Origin: Thiotrichaceae bacterium UBA4486
GTDB taxonomy: Bacteria > Pseudomonadota > Gammaproteobacteria > Eutrophobiales > Eutrophobiaceae
DNA length: 64,000 nt
Direction of reading: 5' to 3'
NCBI GenBank assembly: GCA_002389045.1
Contig: DGNS01000009.1
Location: 62,001-126,000, forward strand
Of the stretch, positions 26,601-35,143 are shown one piece after another; within the stretch, counting starts at the first letter, position 1, and each line of letters opens with the position of its first letter. The notes beneath the pieces were generated by a model. The model saw only the letters and a list, made by a program, of their open reading frames with translations, was not told where the DNA came from and made no database searches. The position numbers were made by a program, and so were the translations under genes.

Positions 26601-26912
26601 ATGCACAAAGTCTACACCTGCGACAACATCATGCTGGCCGGGCTGGTAAAAAGCCGGCTCGAAGGCAGCGGTATCGCCTGTATTATGAAAAATGAATCAC
26701 TGACCGGCGGTATTGGCGAACTGCCGCCCATTGAATGCTGGCCGGAAATCTGGATCACGGACGATTCGGATCTGTCCATGGCCGAGCGTATCATCGAGTC
26801 CATGCGAAACCTGTCAACCGCCAACAGTTCGCCCTGGCAATGCCGCTGCGGCGAGGCGATCGAGGCACAATTCACGCAGTGCTGGAAGTGCGGCCGGGAA
26901 CGTCCGGACTAA
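26601..26912 (+). CDS. DUF2007 protein with C-terminal zinc ribbon
   Basis: A 103-residue protein. Residues 1-72 resemble DUF2007 (VYTCDNIMLAGLVKSRLEGSGI, then WPEIWITDDSDLSMAERIIE), a small putative signal-transducing domain. The C-terminus has CRC-GE and CWKCG pairs (WQCRCGEAIEAQFTQCWKCG in outline), a likely zinc ribbon. No Shine-Dalgarno is visible because heptad tract T4 ends right before the ATG. Function unknown. Confidence 0.75.
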   Translation: MHKVYTCDNIMLAGLVKSRLEGSGIACIMKNESLTGGIGELPPIECWPEIWITDDSDLSMAERIIESMRNLSTANSSPWQCRCGEAIEAQFTQCWKCGRERPD

Positions 26913-27072
26913 TGTACAACACTTGACCGACGTGCGGCCATGAACGTAAACCCGGACAATCCTGTATCTCCAGTGTTTGCCATGACGGCGCACCGATCCA
27001 GAGCGGATGGATGAAATCATACTCACAGCTGACCCGACAGGATTGAGTGATATCACAAGGTAGTCACAGTAT

Positions 27073-27100
27073 TTGACAATGCCGGTGTTGCTGTTATGTT
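27073..27100 (+). promoter_or_regulatory. Candidate sigma70 promoter for dacB
   Basis: TTGACA (27073-27078) and TATGTT (27095-27100) are separated by 16 bases, about 70 bases before the preferred dacB start. The -35 is perfect and the -10 matches four of six consensus bases. Confidence 0.45.
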
Positions 27101-27172
27101 GCTGTCCTTGCTATGGGGTGGAGTCATTCTCTACAAGCCGTTTCAGAACCTCTGAATAATCTGATCCGAATT

Positions 27173-28600
27173 ATGCGTGCATTATTTTGCAAACTGGTCA
27201 CAGTCATCGCCTGCCTGTACATCCAACCCCTCAATGCCGCGACCTCATTGCCGCAGGACGTGGTCAACGTCCTCAATAAACACAAGCTGCCGCATCATTC
27301 CATGAGCATCCTGGTCAGGGAAATCGGCAATGATCAACCATTGATTGACTATCAGTCTGATGTGCCAAGAAATCCCGCTTCGGTTATGAAGGTTGTGACC
27401 ACACTGGCCGGCCTGGAACTGCTGGGCCCGGACTATGTCTGGGAAACGCACTTTCATACCGATGGCAGCCTCAACGGCGACACGCTGGAGGGAAACCTGA
27501 TCATCGAAGGCGGTGGCGATCCGTTCCTGGTGCGCGAAACGTTCTGGCACATGCTCTATACGCTGCAACTGCGAGGCATCAGGCATGTCAGGGGTAACCT
27601 CATTATTGACAATACCCTGTTCAGGTCCGAGCCCGGAACCACCGGTGATTTCGATAACCGTCCCTATCGCGCCTATAACGCCTTTCCCGATGCCGCGTTA
27701 CTGAATTTTTCCGCCCAGAATTTCGTCATCATTCCCTACATCAACAGGCTGCATATTTATGCCGACCCGCCTTCCTCATCACTCGTTATTCACAACAATG
27801 TTAAAATGACGCGGGGAAAATGCCGGGGCCTGCGCAACTCATTGAAGATGCATGTGCGTGAAAGCAAGGATGATCAGACCATTGTCGAATTCAGCGGGGA
27901 ATACCCGGCCCAATGCGGGCAACGCGAACTGCTGCGCAGCGTGACCAATAACTCGCAGTTTGTTTTCGGAGTGTTCAAATCGCTCTGGGAGGAAATGGGC
28001 GGTACCATATCGGGCAAGGGAATTACCGGCAAGACACCCGCGAAAGTGGAATTGTTACACAAACAGTTTTCCCGGCCGCTGTCGACCATCATCCACTACA
28101 TCAACAAGCACAGTAACAATGTCATGGCCCGCCAGTTGCTGCTGACTATCGGACTGGAAATACACGGAGAGCCCGCCACCCGATCCTCCGGGGAACAGGC
28201 CATCCGTGACTGGATTGAGCAAAAAGGCATCGATGCATCGGATGTCATTATCGAGAACGGTTCGGGACTGTCGCGCCATGCGCGCATCAGGGCATCGACG
28301 CTGGCGCAACTGCTGGAACAGGCCTGGCGATCGCCCTTTCAGCCGGAGTTTCTCAGCTCACTGCCGATTGCCGGTATGGACGGCACCATGAAAAAACGGC
28401 TGAATGGTCATATCAAGGCCGGCAGTATGCGTATCAAGACCGGCCTGTTAAGAGACGTGCGCTCCATGGCCGGCTATGTGACCACGAAGTCCGGAAAAAA
28501 CTATGTCATTGTTTCCCTGCAAAACCATCCCGGCGTGCAGAACTGGACAGGGACCGAGGTCCAGGATGCACTGCTGAAGTGGCTGTACAGGTATCATTAA
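27173..28600 (+). CDS. dacB: D-alanyl-D-alanine carboxypeptidase/endopeptidase (PBP4 type)
   Basis: A class C penicillin-binding protein that trims or cleaves murein cross-links in the periplasm. It is 475 residues from ATG 27173, whose first 23 residues form a signal peptide ending LNAA. Catalytic motifs are SVMK (Ser-x-x-Lys, in NPASVMKVVTTL), SNN (KHSNNVMAR) and KTG (IKTGLLRDVRS), in the correct order with the large insert typical of PBP4 between SxxK and SxN. The open frame extends to 27113. A promoter is visible at 27073. The ORF stands alone. Confidence 0.93.
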   Translation: MRALFCKLVTVIACLYIQPLNAATSLPQDVVNVLNKHKLPHHSMSILVREIGNDQPLIDYQSDVPRNPASVMKVVTTLAGLELLGPDYVWETHFHTDGSLNGDTLEGNLIIEGGGDPFLVRETFWHMLYTLQLRGIRHVRGNLIIDNTLFRSEPGTTGDFDNRPYRAYNAFPDAALLNFSAQNFVIIPYINRLHIYADPPSSSLVIHNNVKMTRGKCRGLRNSLKMHVRESKDDQTIVEFSGEYPAQCGQRELLRSVTNNSQFVFGVFKSLWEEMGGTISGKGITGKTPAKVELLHKQFSRPLSTIIHYINKHSNNVMARQLLLTIGLEIHGEPATRSSGEQAIRDWIEQKGIDASDVIIENGSGLSRHARIRASTLAQLLEQAWRSPFQPEFLSSLPIAGMDGTMKKRLNGHIKAGSMRIKTGLLRDVRSMAGYVTTKSGKNYVIVSLQNHPGVQNWTGTEVQDALLKWLYRYH

Positions 28601-28742
28601 AATTGTAGAAATTGGCATTTAATCCGGCGTATCTGAATCTTAATCAAGATATAACCTGACGGTCAGCCCTCGACCCGAAGCAGACCTGGATGGTCATCAT
28701 CAAGTGTCGGGATTCTTTACAGATTTAGCCTTATGAAATTTG

Positions 28743-28757
28743 ATGATGAGTCATCAT
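28743..28757. promoter_or_regulatory. Perfect 7-1-7 palindrome upstream of the PEP-CTERM gene
   Basis: ATGATGA-G-TCATCAT occurs in the 340-base AT-rich gap, about 190 bases upstream of the PEP-CTERM start. It could be an activator site. The gap 28601-28943 holds no gene that I can support. Confidence 0.4.
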
Positions 28758-28886
28758 AACCTCCTGTTTCATATAAGATAAACGTTATTTTTGTCTCATA
28801 TGATCGCGTCGGTAAACTTTACAGAAAATGAGCCATGGAAATTTTAATTTTCATAACTCATTGATATCAAGAGAACTTAATATTCA

Positions 28887-28900
28887 GGAATGTTTTTTGC
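28887..28900 (+). promoter_or_regulatory. Candidate sigma54 (-24/-12) promoter
   Basis: GG at 28887-28888 and GC at 28899-28900 are exactly 10 bases apart, with TTGC at the -12 element, the essential sigma54 pattern. A perfect CTAATT/AATTAG inverted repeat (28901-28917) covers the expected start site. PEP-CTERM genes in exopolysaccharide-linked systems are often sigma54/PrsR-controlled, which fits, but the -24 element lacks the usual GGCAC. Confidence 0.4.
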
Positions 28901-28943
28901 CTAATTATGCAAATTAGAACTGGTTTTGCCTGAGGAGATACAC

Positions 28944-29891
28944 ATGACCACTCCACGTATAAGTACTGTCTTGACTGGATGTCTTTTATTAGCACTCTCT
29001 GGAGCAGCTAACGCAACAATATTCGGTATTAAATCATGCGGCAGTGCCTCTCCGAATGAATGTTTTGGAGGGGAAGTCCTTGGAGGTGGATCAATGCCAC
29101 CGGCCAATCTGTACTCCTTTGAATCTGATGGCAGTGGATTTCAGGACCTGGGGGCCATTACCGTGAACAACAATGAAGTTGATGCAGATGGTCTGGCCAT
29201 GAAATCTGACTTTGTTTTATTTGCATTTGAACTCGAGGAGAGCATTTCAACATCCGGCAGCACTACAACATCAACGGTCACCTCCTCCAGATTAATTACG
29301 CTTGGTACGGGAAGCAGTAATGCAACGGTCGTTGGTAGTGTAACGCTTGACAGAGAAATACGTGGGGCAGTATTTGATGGCAATGATAATCTCTGGGCCA
29401 TAGACGCCATGAACGATCAGCTTCTACAGGTCAGTACAAGTACAGGTGCGGAAGTCGGTAGCGCAATCGATCTCATGTTATCCGGCTCCAGCTTTGACCT
29501 GAGTACTGCCAGCGATATAGCGATTCGAGCAGATGGGACTGTTGTCCTCTCGGACGCAGATACATTTTATAACCTTGATCTTGGAACGGGTGAACTGACA
29601 AGTTCTTTTTCTAACTCCGGCACGGGCAACGCGGGCCTGGCTTTTAATCCGGAATCTTCAAACCAGTTGTTCGCTTATGAAGTAAACGGTTTTGATGATA
29701 TCTATACATATGATACCAGCCTCGTCTCACCAACTGGCTCGGTAGAAATATCAAATATTATAAACAGCTATAATGCAGGACGAGGAGATCTTGCATCACG
29801 AACTATTTTCTCTGTTCCAGAGCCCGCCAGCGTTGCTCTTATGGGGCTTGGTTTGGCAGGATTAGGGTTTGCCCGAAGAAAACGAACCTGA
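28944..29891 (+). CDS. PEP-CTERM sorting-domain protein
   Basis: A 315-residue exported protein. GAGGAGA precedes the ATG. The N-terminal signal peptide (about 1-25, LTGCLLLALSGAANA) leads to a Ser/Thr/Asn-rich beta-type region. The C-terminus has the full PEP-CTERM anchor: VPEPASVA, a hydrophobic stretch (LMGLGLAGLGFA) and the basic RRKRT. It would be processed by exosortase EpsH/XrtA, which must be encoded elsewhere. Asn and AT content are higher than in neighbours, as is common for such surface proteins. A strong terminator follows. Confidence 0.9.
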   Translation: MTTPRISTVLTGCLLLALSGAANATIFGIKSCGSASPNECFGGEVLGGGSMPPANLYSFESDGSGFQDLGAITVNNNEVDADGLAMKSDFVLFAFELEESISTSGSTTTSTVTSSRLITLGTGSSNATVVGSVTLDREIRGAVFDGNDNLWAIDAMNDQLLQVSTSTGAEVGSAIDLMLSGSSFDLSTASDIAIRADGTVVLSDADTFYNLDLGTGELTSSFSNSGTGNAGLAFNPESSNQLFAYEVNGFDDIYTYDTSLVSPTGSVEISNIINSYNAGRGDLASRTIFSVPEPASVALMGLGLAGLGFARRKRT

Positions 29892-29906
29892 AAATTTACT
29901 CATTGA

Positions 29907-29929
29907 CCCCGCTATACGCGGGGTTTTTT
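29907..29929 (+). terminator. Intrinsic terminator of the PEP-CTERM gene
   Basis: CCCCGC (29907-29912) and GCGGGG (29918-29923) form a perfect 6-bp GC stem with a TATAC loop, followed by six T residues. It lies 16 bases after the stop codon. Confidence 0.93.
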
Positions 29930-30078
29930 ATTTCTGAACGTCACTTCTGGCCGGATTGAGACATTCTGAAATGCAAGATTAATTCAAAAGTATTTTACTG
30001 ATTTGTCAGTTCAAGTCCGGATTTTCACACTTAATCAATACAGCTCATCATCAAGCGGGCGGGCTGACGTCGCCGGGA

Positions 30079-31575
30079 TTATTTTTTCAGTTCGAGGCCT
30101 TCGGGGATCCGGGTGATATCGATGTCCCAGGCCAGCGGCAGATAGGCATAGACCAGCAATGTAATCAGGACGATTGCCATCAGGTTGATCCATATCCCGG
30201 TTCTCGCCATCTGCGGTATGGACACGTAACGGCTGCTGAAGACGATGGCATTGGGTGGCGTTGCCACCGGTAACATGAACGCACAGGATGCCGCCAGCGC
30301 GGCCGCCAGCATGAGTGCGAAGGGATGAATATCCATGGCCATGCCGATGGCCGCCAGCACCGGGAGAAACAGCGAAGCCGTGGCGGTGTTGGAGGTTATC
30401 TCGGTAAGAAAGATCACCACCGTGGTAACCACCGCGATGACAAAAAATACATCGCTGCCCTGCATGTTCACCAGTTGACCGGCAATGATCCCGGTCAGGC
30501 CGCTGTCGCTGAATCCCCGGGCAAGCGCAAAACCGCCGCCAAACAGGATGAGGATATCCCAGGGGATCCTGGATGCCGTCTGCCAGTCGAGCAGAAACTG
30601 CCGCTGTTTCAGATTCACCGGAATCAGAAACAGCACCAGCGCCCCAGCCATGGCGATGGTGGAATCCGTCACCAGCGCCAGCGCGTCAATATGAATAAAA
30701 CCACGCACTATCCAGAGCAGTGCCACGGTCAGAAAAACAGCCAGCACCTGTTTCTCCTGCCGGGACATGGGACCCAGTGCCTGCAACTTCTGCCGGATTA
30801 TTTGCCTGCCGCCGGGTAATTCCGCAAGTTCCGGTGGATGGGCTACCCGTGTCAGGTACCACCAGGTCAGAAACAGCATCAGTATGGACAGCGGCAATGC
30901 GAAGACCATCCAGTCAAGAAAAGTGATGGTGACTGCGAAAGTGCTTTCGATGACGCCGGCCAGAATGGCATTGGGTGGCGTGCCGATTAACGTCGCGACA
31001 CCGCCGATGGACGCCGAATAGGCAATCCCCAGCATCAAGGCGATACCGAAGCGAAACTCACCCGCCCGGGTATTGATATCCAGTTCGGGATCGGCATCAA
31101 TAGAGTGGACAATTTCACTGATCACGGCAAGACCAATGGTCATCATCATCATGGTGGTCGCCGTATTGCTGATCCACATGGAAAGCACCGCCGTGGCCAG
31201 CATGAATCCGAGTATGACCCGGTTTGACGAAGTGCCGGTGAGCCTGACGGTATGCAGGGCTATGCGCTGGTGAAGTTGCCATTTTTCTATGGTGACAGCG
31301 ATCAAAAAACCACCCAGGAACAGGTAAATAATATGGTTCGCATAGGGAGTGGTAACATCGGCGGCGCTCATCACGCCCATGGATGGAAACAGGGCGATGG
31401 GCAGCAGGGCCGTCACCGGAATCGGTACGGCCTCGCTGATCCACCAGGTCGCCATCAGTAAAGCTACGGCCATAACGCGCCGTGCCTCCGGGTTCATGAC
31501 CTCGGGCATTGGAGCCAGCAACGCCAGAATAAACAGCACTGCGCCAATAACCAGACCCGCATTACCCCGATTCAT
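30079..31575 (-). CDS. DASS-family (SLC13) sodium/dicarboxylate or sulfate symporter
   Basis: A 498-residue inner-membrane transporter with about 11 hydrophobic segments. The two SNT signature motifs of the DASS family are present: WISNTATTMMMM near residue 134 and TEITSNTATASLFLPVLA near residue 400. These form the Na+ and carboxylate sites. Substrate (C4-dicarboxylates, citrate or sulfate) cannot be read from sequence. The next gene upstream on this strand encodes a DcaP-like outer-membrane porin 12 bases away, suggesting a joint uptake route for organic acids. Confidence 0.9.
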   Translation of the reverse strand: MNRGNAGLVIGAVLFILALLAPMPEVMNPEARRVMAVALLMATWWISEAVPIPVTALLPIALFPSMGVMSAADVTTPYANHIIYLFLGGFLIAVTIEKWQLHQRIALHTVRLTGTSSNRVILGFMLATAVLSMWISNTATTMMMMTIGLAVISEIVHSIDADPELDINTRAGEFRFGIALMLGIAYSASIGGVATLIGTPPNAILAGVIESTFAVTITFLDWMVFALPLSILMLFLTWWYLTRVAHPPELAELPGGRQIIRQKLQALGPMSRQEKQVLAVFLTVALLWIVRGFIHIDALALVTDSTIAMAGALVLFLIPVNLKQRQFLLDWQTASRIPWDILILFGGGFALARGFSDSGLTGIIAGQLVNMQGSDVFFVIAVVTTVVIFLTEITSNTATASLFLPVLAAIGMAMDIHPFALMLAAALAASCAFMLPVATPPNAIVFSSRYVSIPQMARTGIWINLMAIVLITLLVYAYLPLAWDIDITRIPEGLELKK

Positions 31576-31587
31576 GCCCGGCTCCGA

Positions 31588-32751
31588 TCAGAATTTATAA
31601 ATGGATGTTAACTGGAAACGATTCATGTTGCCGCTGCGGTCATCCACCTGGCGACGGTAACCGTACAGCCACTCGACTCCCACCGTCAGATCGGTCAGCG
31701 GGCTCCAGAGCAGATTCAGATGGCTGGAGGCCATGGTTTCATTGGCGCTGGCCGGAACAATGCCGGTGGCTGCGTCCACATGTGCCAGCCCGATAACGAC
31801 ATTGCTGCGCAGATTTTTTCCCCACCAGTGTTGATAGGCGACAAAGCCGCTGACCAGGTCATTGAATTCAATTTCACGGCCGGGAGCCAGGGCGCCGTCG
31901 GTAAAGGAGCCGAAGGAAACATAACGGCCCAGTGCATTACCCCATGAAAGCGTCATACGCAGGTTATCACGGTCATGCAAGCGCCAGTAACCGGCGACGC
32001 TCAACGCGCCGCCCCACTTGTCGATGCGGTTACCAAGTCCCGGACTATCTGCCTCGATGTTGCGCGCCATGGCCGCAATCGACAGGTTGGCATCCAGCCC
32101 TTCCCAGGTCAGCCTGGTCACCAGGTCCGGGGTGGTTTCATCTTCGGGATTAAAAGCGCTACCGGCCGGCGTGGACAGCGTGGTTTGCGGCTCTTCCACG
32201 GAAAACTGCCAATGGCCCCACTCGAAGTCATGCGTATAACGGACAATATCCTGACGGATATTCAGTGTGCCCAGCGGACCATTGCCGTCATTGATTTCCG
32301 GATAGGCGGAAAGGTTGACAAAGGTGGTGTAGGTTTTGCCGATCGTCAGTGGACCGAAAATCGCATAGGCGTGGCGCAACCGGGGTATGTTGGAAAGGCG
32401 GCTGCGGCCCAGGTTGTCGGGTTCGGTTTCGGAAAAATCAATCTCCGCATAGGCAGACAGTTGCCGATGCAGCAACGGCAGGCGCAACAATGCCCACAGC
32501 CGGCTTTCGCGCGCCGTCAATTCACTGTCTGATCGCGTTGACGATGTGAGGGCAATGCTGCGGGGTGAAAAGGCCAGATCCGCCCGGGAAAGATGTTCCC
32601 CGCTGACCGGACTGTCGTTGTGGATCAGATCCAGTTTGAGCCGGCCGCCCAATTCCAGCTCAATATTGTGTCCGGCCTGCGCCATAGTGGCCCACAGAGC
32701 CGACACGCAGGCCAGGACCACACACCGGGAAATGCGCCATGGATAATTCAT
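31588..32751 (-). CDS. DcaP-like outer-membrane porin
   Basis: A 387-residue outer-membrane beta-barrel. It has a signal peptide (about 1-26, ending AQAG), many alternating aromatic beta strands, and a terminal phenylalanine (SIYKF) as expected for BAM-dependent porins. The opening ELGGRLKLDLIH and the C-terminal LTDLTVGVEWLYGYRRQVD pattern resemble the DcaP family, which imports dicarboxylic acids. The N-terminal coiled coil of Acinetobacter DcaP is missing. Adjacent to the DASS transporter gene and 1 base after the heme-protein gene. Confidence 0.75.
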   Translation of the reverse strand: MNYPWRISRCVVLACVSALWATMAQAGHNIELELGGRLKLDLIHNDSPVSGEHLSRADLAFSPRSIALTSSTRSDSELTARESRLWALLRLPLLHRQLSAYAEIDFSETEPDNLGRSRLSNIPRLRHAYAIFGPLTIGKTYTTFVNLSAYPEINDGNGPLGTLNIRQDIVRYTHDFEWGHWQFSVEEPQTTLSTPAGSAFNPEDETTPDLVTRLTWEGLDANLSIAAMARNIEADSPGLGNRIDKWGGALSVAGYWRLHDRDNLRMTLSWGNALGRYVSFGSFTDGALAPGREIEFNDLVSGFVAYQHWWGKNLRSNVVIGLAHVDAATGIVPASANETMASSHLNLLWSPLTDLTVGVEWLYGYRRQVDDRSGNMNRFQLTSIYKF

Positions 32752-33225
32752 TTACGGCGAGCGAAACAGGCGGTGGCAGGCGGCGCAGGTCTTGCGCAGA
32801 TCCTTGTAGGCCTGCAGGGCTTCAGATACGTGGCCCGTGCGGTATCGGGTATTGATATACAGGGTCTGTTCGTACAATTCCGAAGCCATGGCCCGAAAGG
32901 TGATCACCTCTTCATCCGTGAGGTCTGTATCCGGAGCAATATCAGGAAGCTGTTCACTGCGTTCCAGCAGATCATCCGCGGCCTGCAGGAGTTGCTCGAG
33001 ATGATGCAATTGCAGGGTTTGCAATTCCAGCGCCGTGCGTTCCCGGTCATGAGTCAGGCTGTCCAGCCGATGCATAACAGCACGCAATTGATCACTGTGG
33101 ATGACGTTGAGTACGGCGCCGGAGCCGGAATCCTGCAGGTCGTCACCGGCCGTGACTTGCGGCGCCATGGACAACAACACCCACAAAGTGAAACCGCGTA
33201 TCAATATGCGTTTTTCAGTTGACAT
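32752..33225 (-). CDS. Periplasmic c-type heme protein, cytochrome c'-like
   Basis: A 157-residue exported protein with a hydrophobic signal (about 10-26) and a single heme-binding motif CAACH eleven residues or so from the C-terminus, the arrangement of cytochrome c'/c556 four-helix bundles. The body is strongly helical (long Leu/Glu/Gln stretches). I take the ATG at 33225; a GTG precedes it at 33228. Its stop is directly adjacent to the porin start, so it may be cotranscribed with the porin and transporter. The electron partner is unknown. Confidence 0.7.
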   Translation of the reverse strand: MSTEKRILIRGFTLWVLLSMAPQVTAGDDLQDSGSGAVLNVIHSDQLRAVMHRLDSLTHDRERTALELQTLQLHHLEQLLQAADDLLERSEQLPDIAPDTDLTDEEVITFRAMASELYEQTLYINTRYRTGHVSEALQAYKDLRKTCAACHRLFRSP

Positions 33226-33309
33226 CACGCTGCCGATTATAAGGTAATAAAATTAATGGTATTTGATCCGGATCACCGGGAATGGATTAGCGCCGTTCAG
33301 ATTCACCCG

Positions 33310-33327
33310 CGGATCACCGGTGATCCG
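33310..33327. repeat. Perfect 18-bp palindrome
   Basis: Bases 33310-33327 form a self-complementary 18-mer centred on CACCGGTG. A related GGATCACCGG occurs 40 bases upstream. The palindrome lies between the 3' end of the aminopeptidase gene and the start of the heme-protein gene. Operator or REP-like role is undecided. Confidence 0.5.
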
Positions 33328-33360
33328 GTTATTGTTATCCGCATCACCCGGCGGGATTCA

Positions 33361-34857
33361 TCATTCTGACTGCTTCACTTTGGCCAGTATGTCCTTGTCC
33401 AGGATCAAATCCAGGCTGAAACGCACACCAAACCCGGTGGAGTCGGTCGGAATATGCGCCAACCCGCCCTTGTTATTCATCGCGGACAGATCCACATGGA
33501 CCCAGGGCGTGTCATTCTTGACGAAGCGTTGCAAAAACCGCGACGCCTGAATGTGATCGGGACCGGCCTCAAGGGCGCATTGCCTGACATCCGCGATCGT
33601 GCTTTTTATGGCCTCGTCAAAATCCTCATCAAGGGGAAACGGCCAGACTCGTTCACCGCTGTCACTGCCCGCTTCAATCAACAATGATAAAAGCTCATTG
33701 CGATTACTGAACACACCACTGTAAGCCGTGCCGAGAGCGTGGACACAGGAACCGGTCAGTGTTGCATAGTCGATGATCAGGCGCGGCCTGGACTTTGAAG
33801 CCATAACCAGGGTGTCGGCCAGCACCATGCGACCCTCGGCATCGGTGTTGACGACTTCGATGTTGGTGCCGTCCGAGGCGGTGACAACGTCGTTGGGTTT
33901 GTAGGCTTTGGGGCCAATGTGATTCATGGCCAGCGCCAGCCAGCAGTCCATGGCAAAATCCACGCGCAGTTCGGACAGGGCCAGAAACGTGCCCAGGGCC
34001 ACCGCACTGCCAAGCATATCCTCATGCATGCCGAACATGTAACGAGGCGGCTTCAGGCTGTTGCCGCCGGTATCGTAGCAAATGCCCTTGCCCACCAGGG
34101 CCAGGGTTTCCCTGCTTTTGCCGGCCGGCCGGTAACGCAGGTGGATGATACCCGCATCCGCGGTGGCGCTGCCCTGGCTGACGGCCAGAAACGCGCCACA
34201 CTTGCGTTTTTTCAACTCGTTGATGCCGATGAACTCGTAATTCCAGCGCTTCGCTTTGGCGAGCTTTTCCACTTCCTTGCGATAGTGAAAGGGTTCCAGC
34301 TTGTTCGACGGCAGCATGCTCAACCGCCGGGCCAGCGTGTTGCCCTCATTGGCGGCGAAAGTGCGGGCAAAACCGTCACCGCGGGAACAACCGTAGACCC
34401 GGATCTGTTTCAGTGGCTGTGCCTTGTCTTTTTTCTGCTTGAACTCGGGCAACCGGGCAACGGCGGCAAGCGCGGCGGTAATCACGGCCTCGGTGAGACG
34501 CTCGGTGTGTTCACCATCGAAGCCCATGACCATGATGGAGAGTGTTTTCGGTTTGAATCGCAGATGGGCATCCACCAGCTTGCGGGCAAGACCCAGCAGT
34601 TTGAAACTGCTTATATCCATCGTGACACAGGCATGGCTCAGGCGTGTGTGCATCGTGTTGGGTAAATCCTGCACCAGCGCCTCGTTATTTTCCGGTTGAT
34701 GGAGGCGCTCGCGGAACTGGCGGATGGTCTCGCCGTAAGGTACGCGCAGCCACAGGGTTTTTGGCACATTAGCGGGCAGGATCATGATCCAGTGGGCGGA
34801 TTGATCCAGCATTTTTTCCGTGGGCAGGTTGACGGATTGTTTAAGTTCCACACTCAT
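33361..34857 (-). CDS. Leucyl aminopeptidase (M17 family)
   Basis: A 498-residue cytosolic aminopeptidase with a two-metal site. The catalytic domain contains GKGICYDTGGNSLKP (first metal Lys/Asp and catalytic Lys), EDMLGSAV (metal Asp) and NTDAEGRMVLAD (metal Asp, Glu and catalytic Arg). The usual FDSGG is here YDTGG and MKxDM is MHEDM, but all metal ligands are kept. The N-terminal domain (about 1-170) is divergent from E. coli PepA, so it is an M17 paralogue rather than certain PepA. It stands alone on the minus strand, divergent from aceE. Confidence 0.85.
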   Translation of the reverse strand: MSVELKQSVNLPTEKMLDQSAHWIMILPANVPKTLWLRVPYGETIRQFRERLHQPENNEALVQDLPNTMHTRLSHACVTMDISSFKLLGLARKLVDAHLRFKPKTLSIMVMGFDGEHTERLTEAVITAALAAVARLPEFKQKKDKAQPLKQIRVYGCSRGDGFARTFAANEGNTLARRLSMLPSNKLEPFHYRKEVEKLAKAKRWNYEFIGINELKKRKCGAFLAVSQGSATADAGIIHLRYRPAGKSRETLALVGKGICYDTGGNSLKPPRYMFGMHEDMLGSAVALGTFLALSELRVDFAMDCWLALAMNHIGPKAYKPNDVVTASDGTNIEVVNTDAEGRMVLADTLVMASKSRPRLIIDYATLTGSCVHALGTAYSGVFSNRNELLSLLIEAGSDSGERVWPFPLDEDFDEAIKSTIADVRQCALEAGPDHIQASRFLQRFVKNDTPWVHVDLSAMNNKGGLAHIPTDSTGFGVRFSLDLILDKDILAKVKQSE

Positions 34858-35143
34858 GGTTTTTTCAGCCTGTTCGCTATACTATTGTGAATGAATGAGT
34901 TCTGTTGATGGCATTATAAATGCATCACCATTGTCGTTGATTGTACCGGGATTTCGTGTCTCATCAGGATATCCTTGCCTTGAAGGAAATCATGTTATCG
35001 TGATCGTCACCATGTTGAAAATCGCCAATTTTTTGCTTGATATACTCTGCCTGTCCGGGACTGTTAATTACGCGGCCAGGCAACGGGAATCCGGATTTAC
35101 ACCGGTGCTTCCCTGAAGAATAATACACGAAAGGATCCAGGTG

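Noticed and set aside
26425..26649. 74-residue frame through heptad tract T4
   Set aside because: Its residues (ICYLLSV repeats) come only from the 7-bp units cycling through the frames; no independent gene evidence.
34858..35143. PdhR operator upstream of aceE
   Set aside because: No ATTGGTNNNACCAAT-like sequence is present; only a plausible TATACT -10 element was seen.
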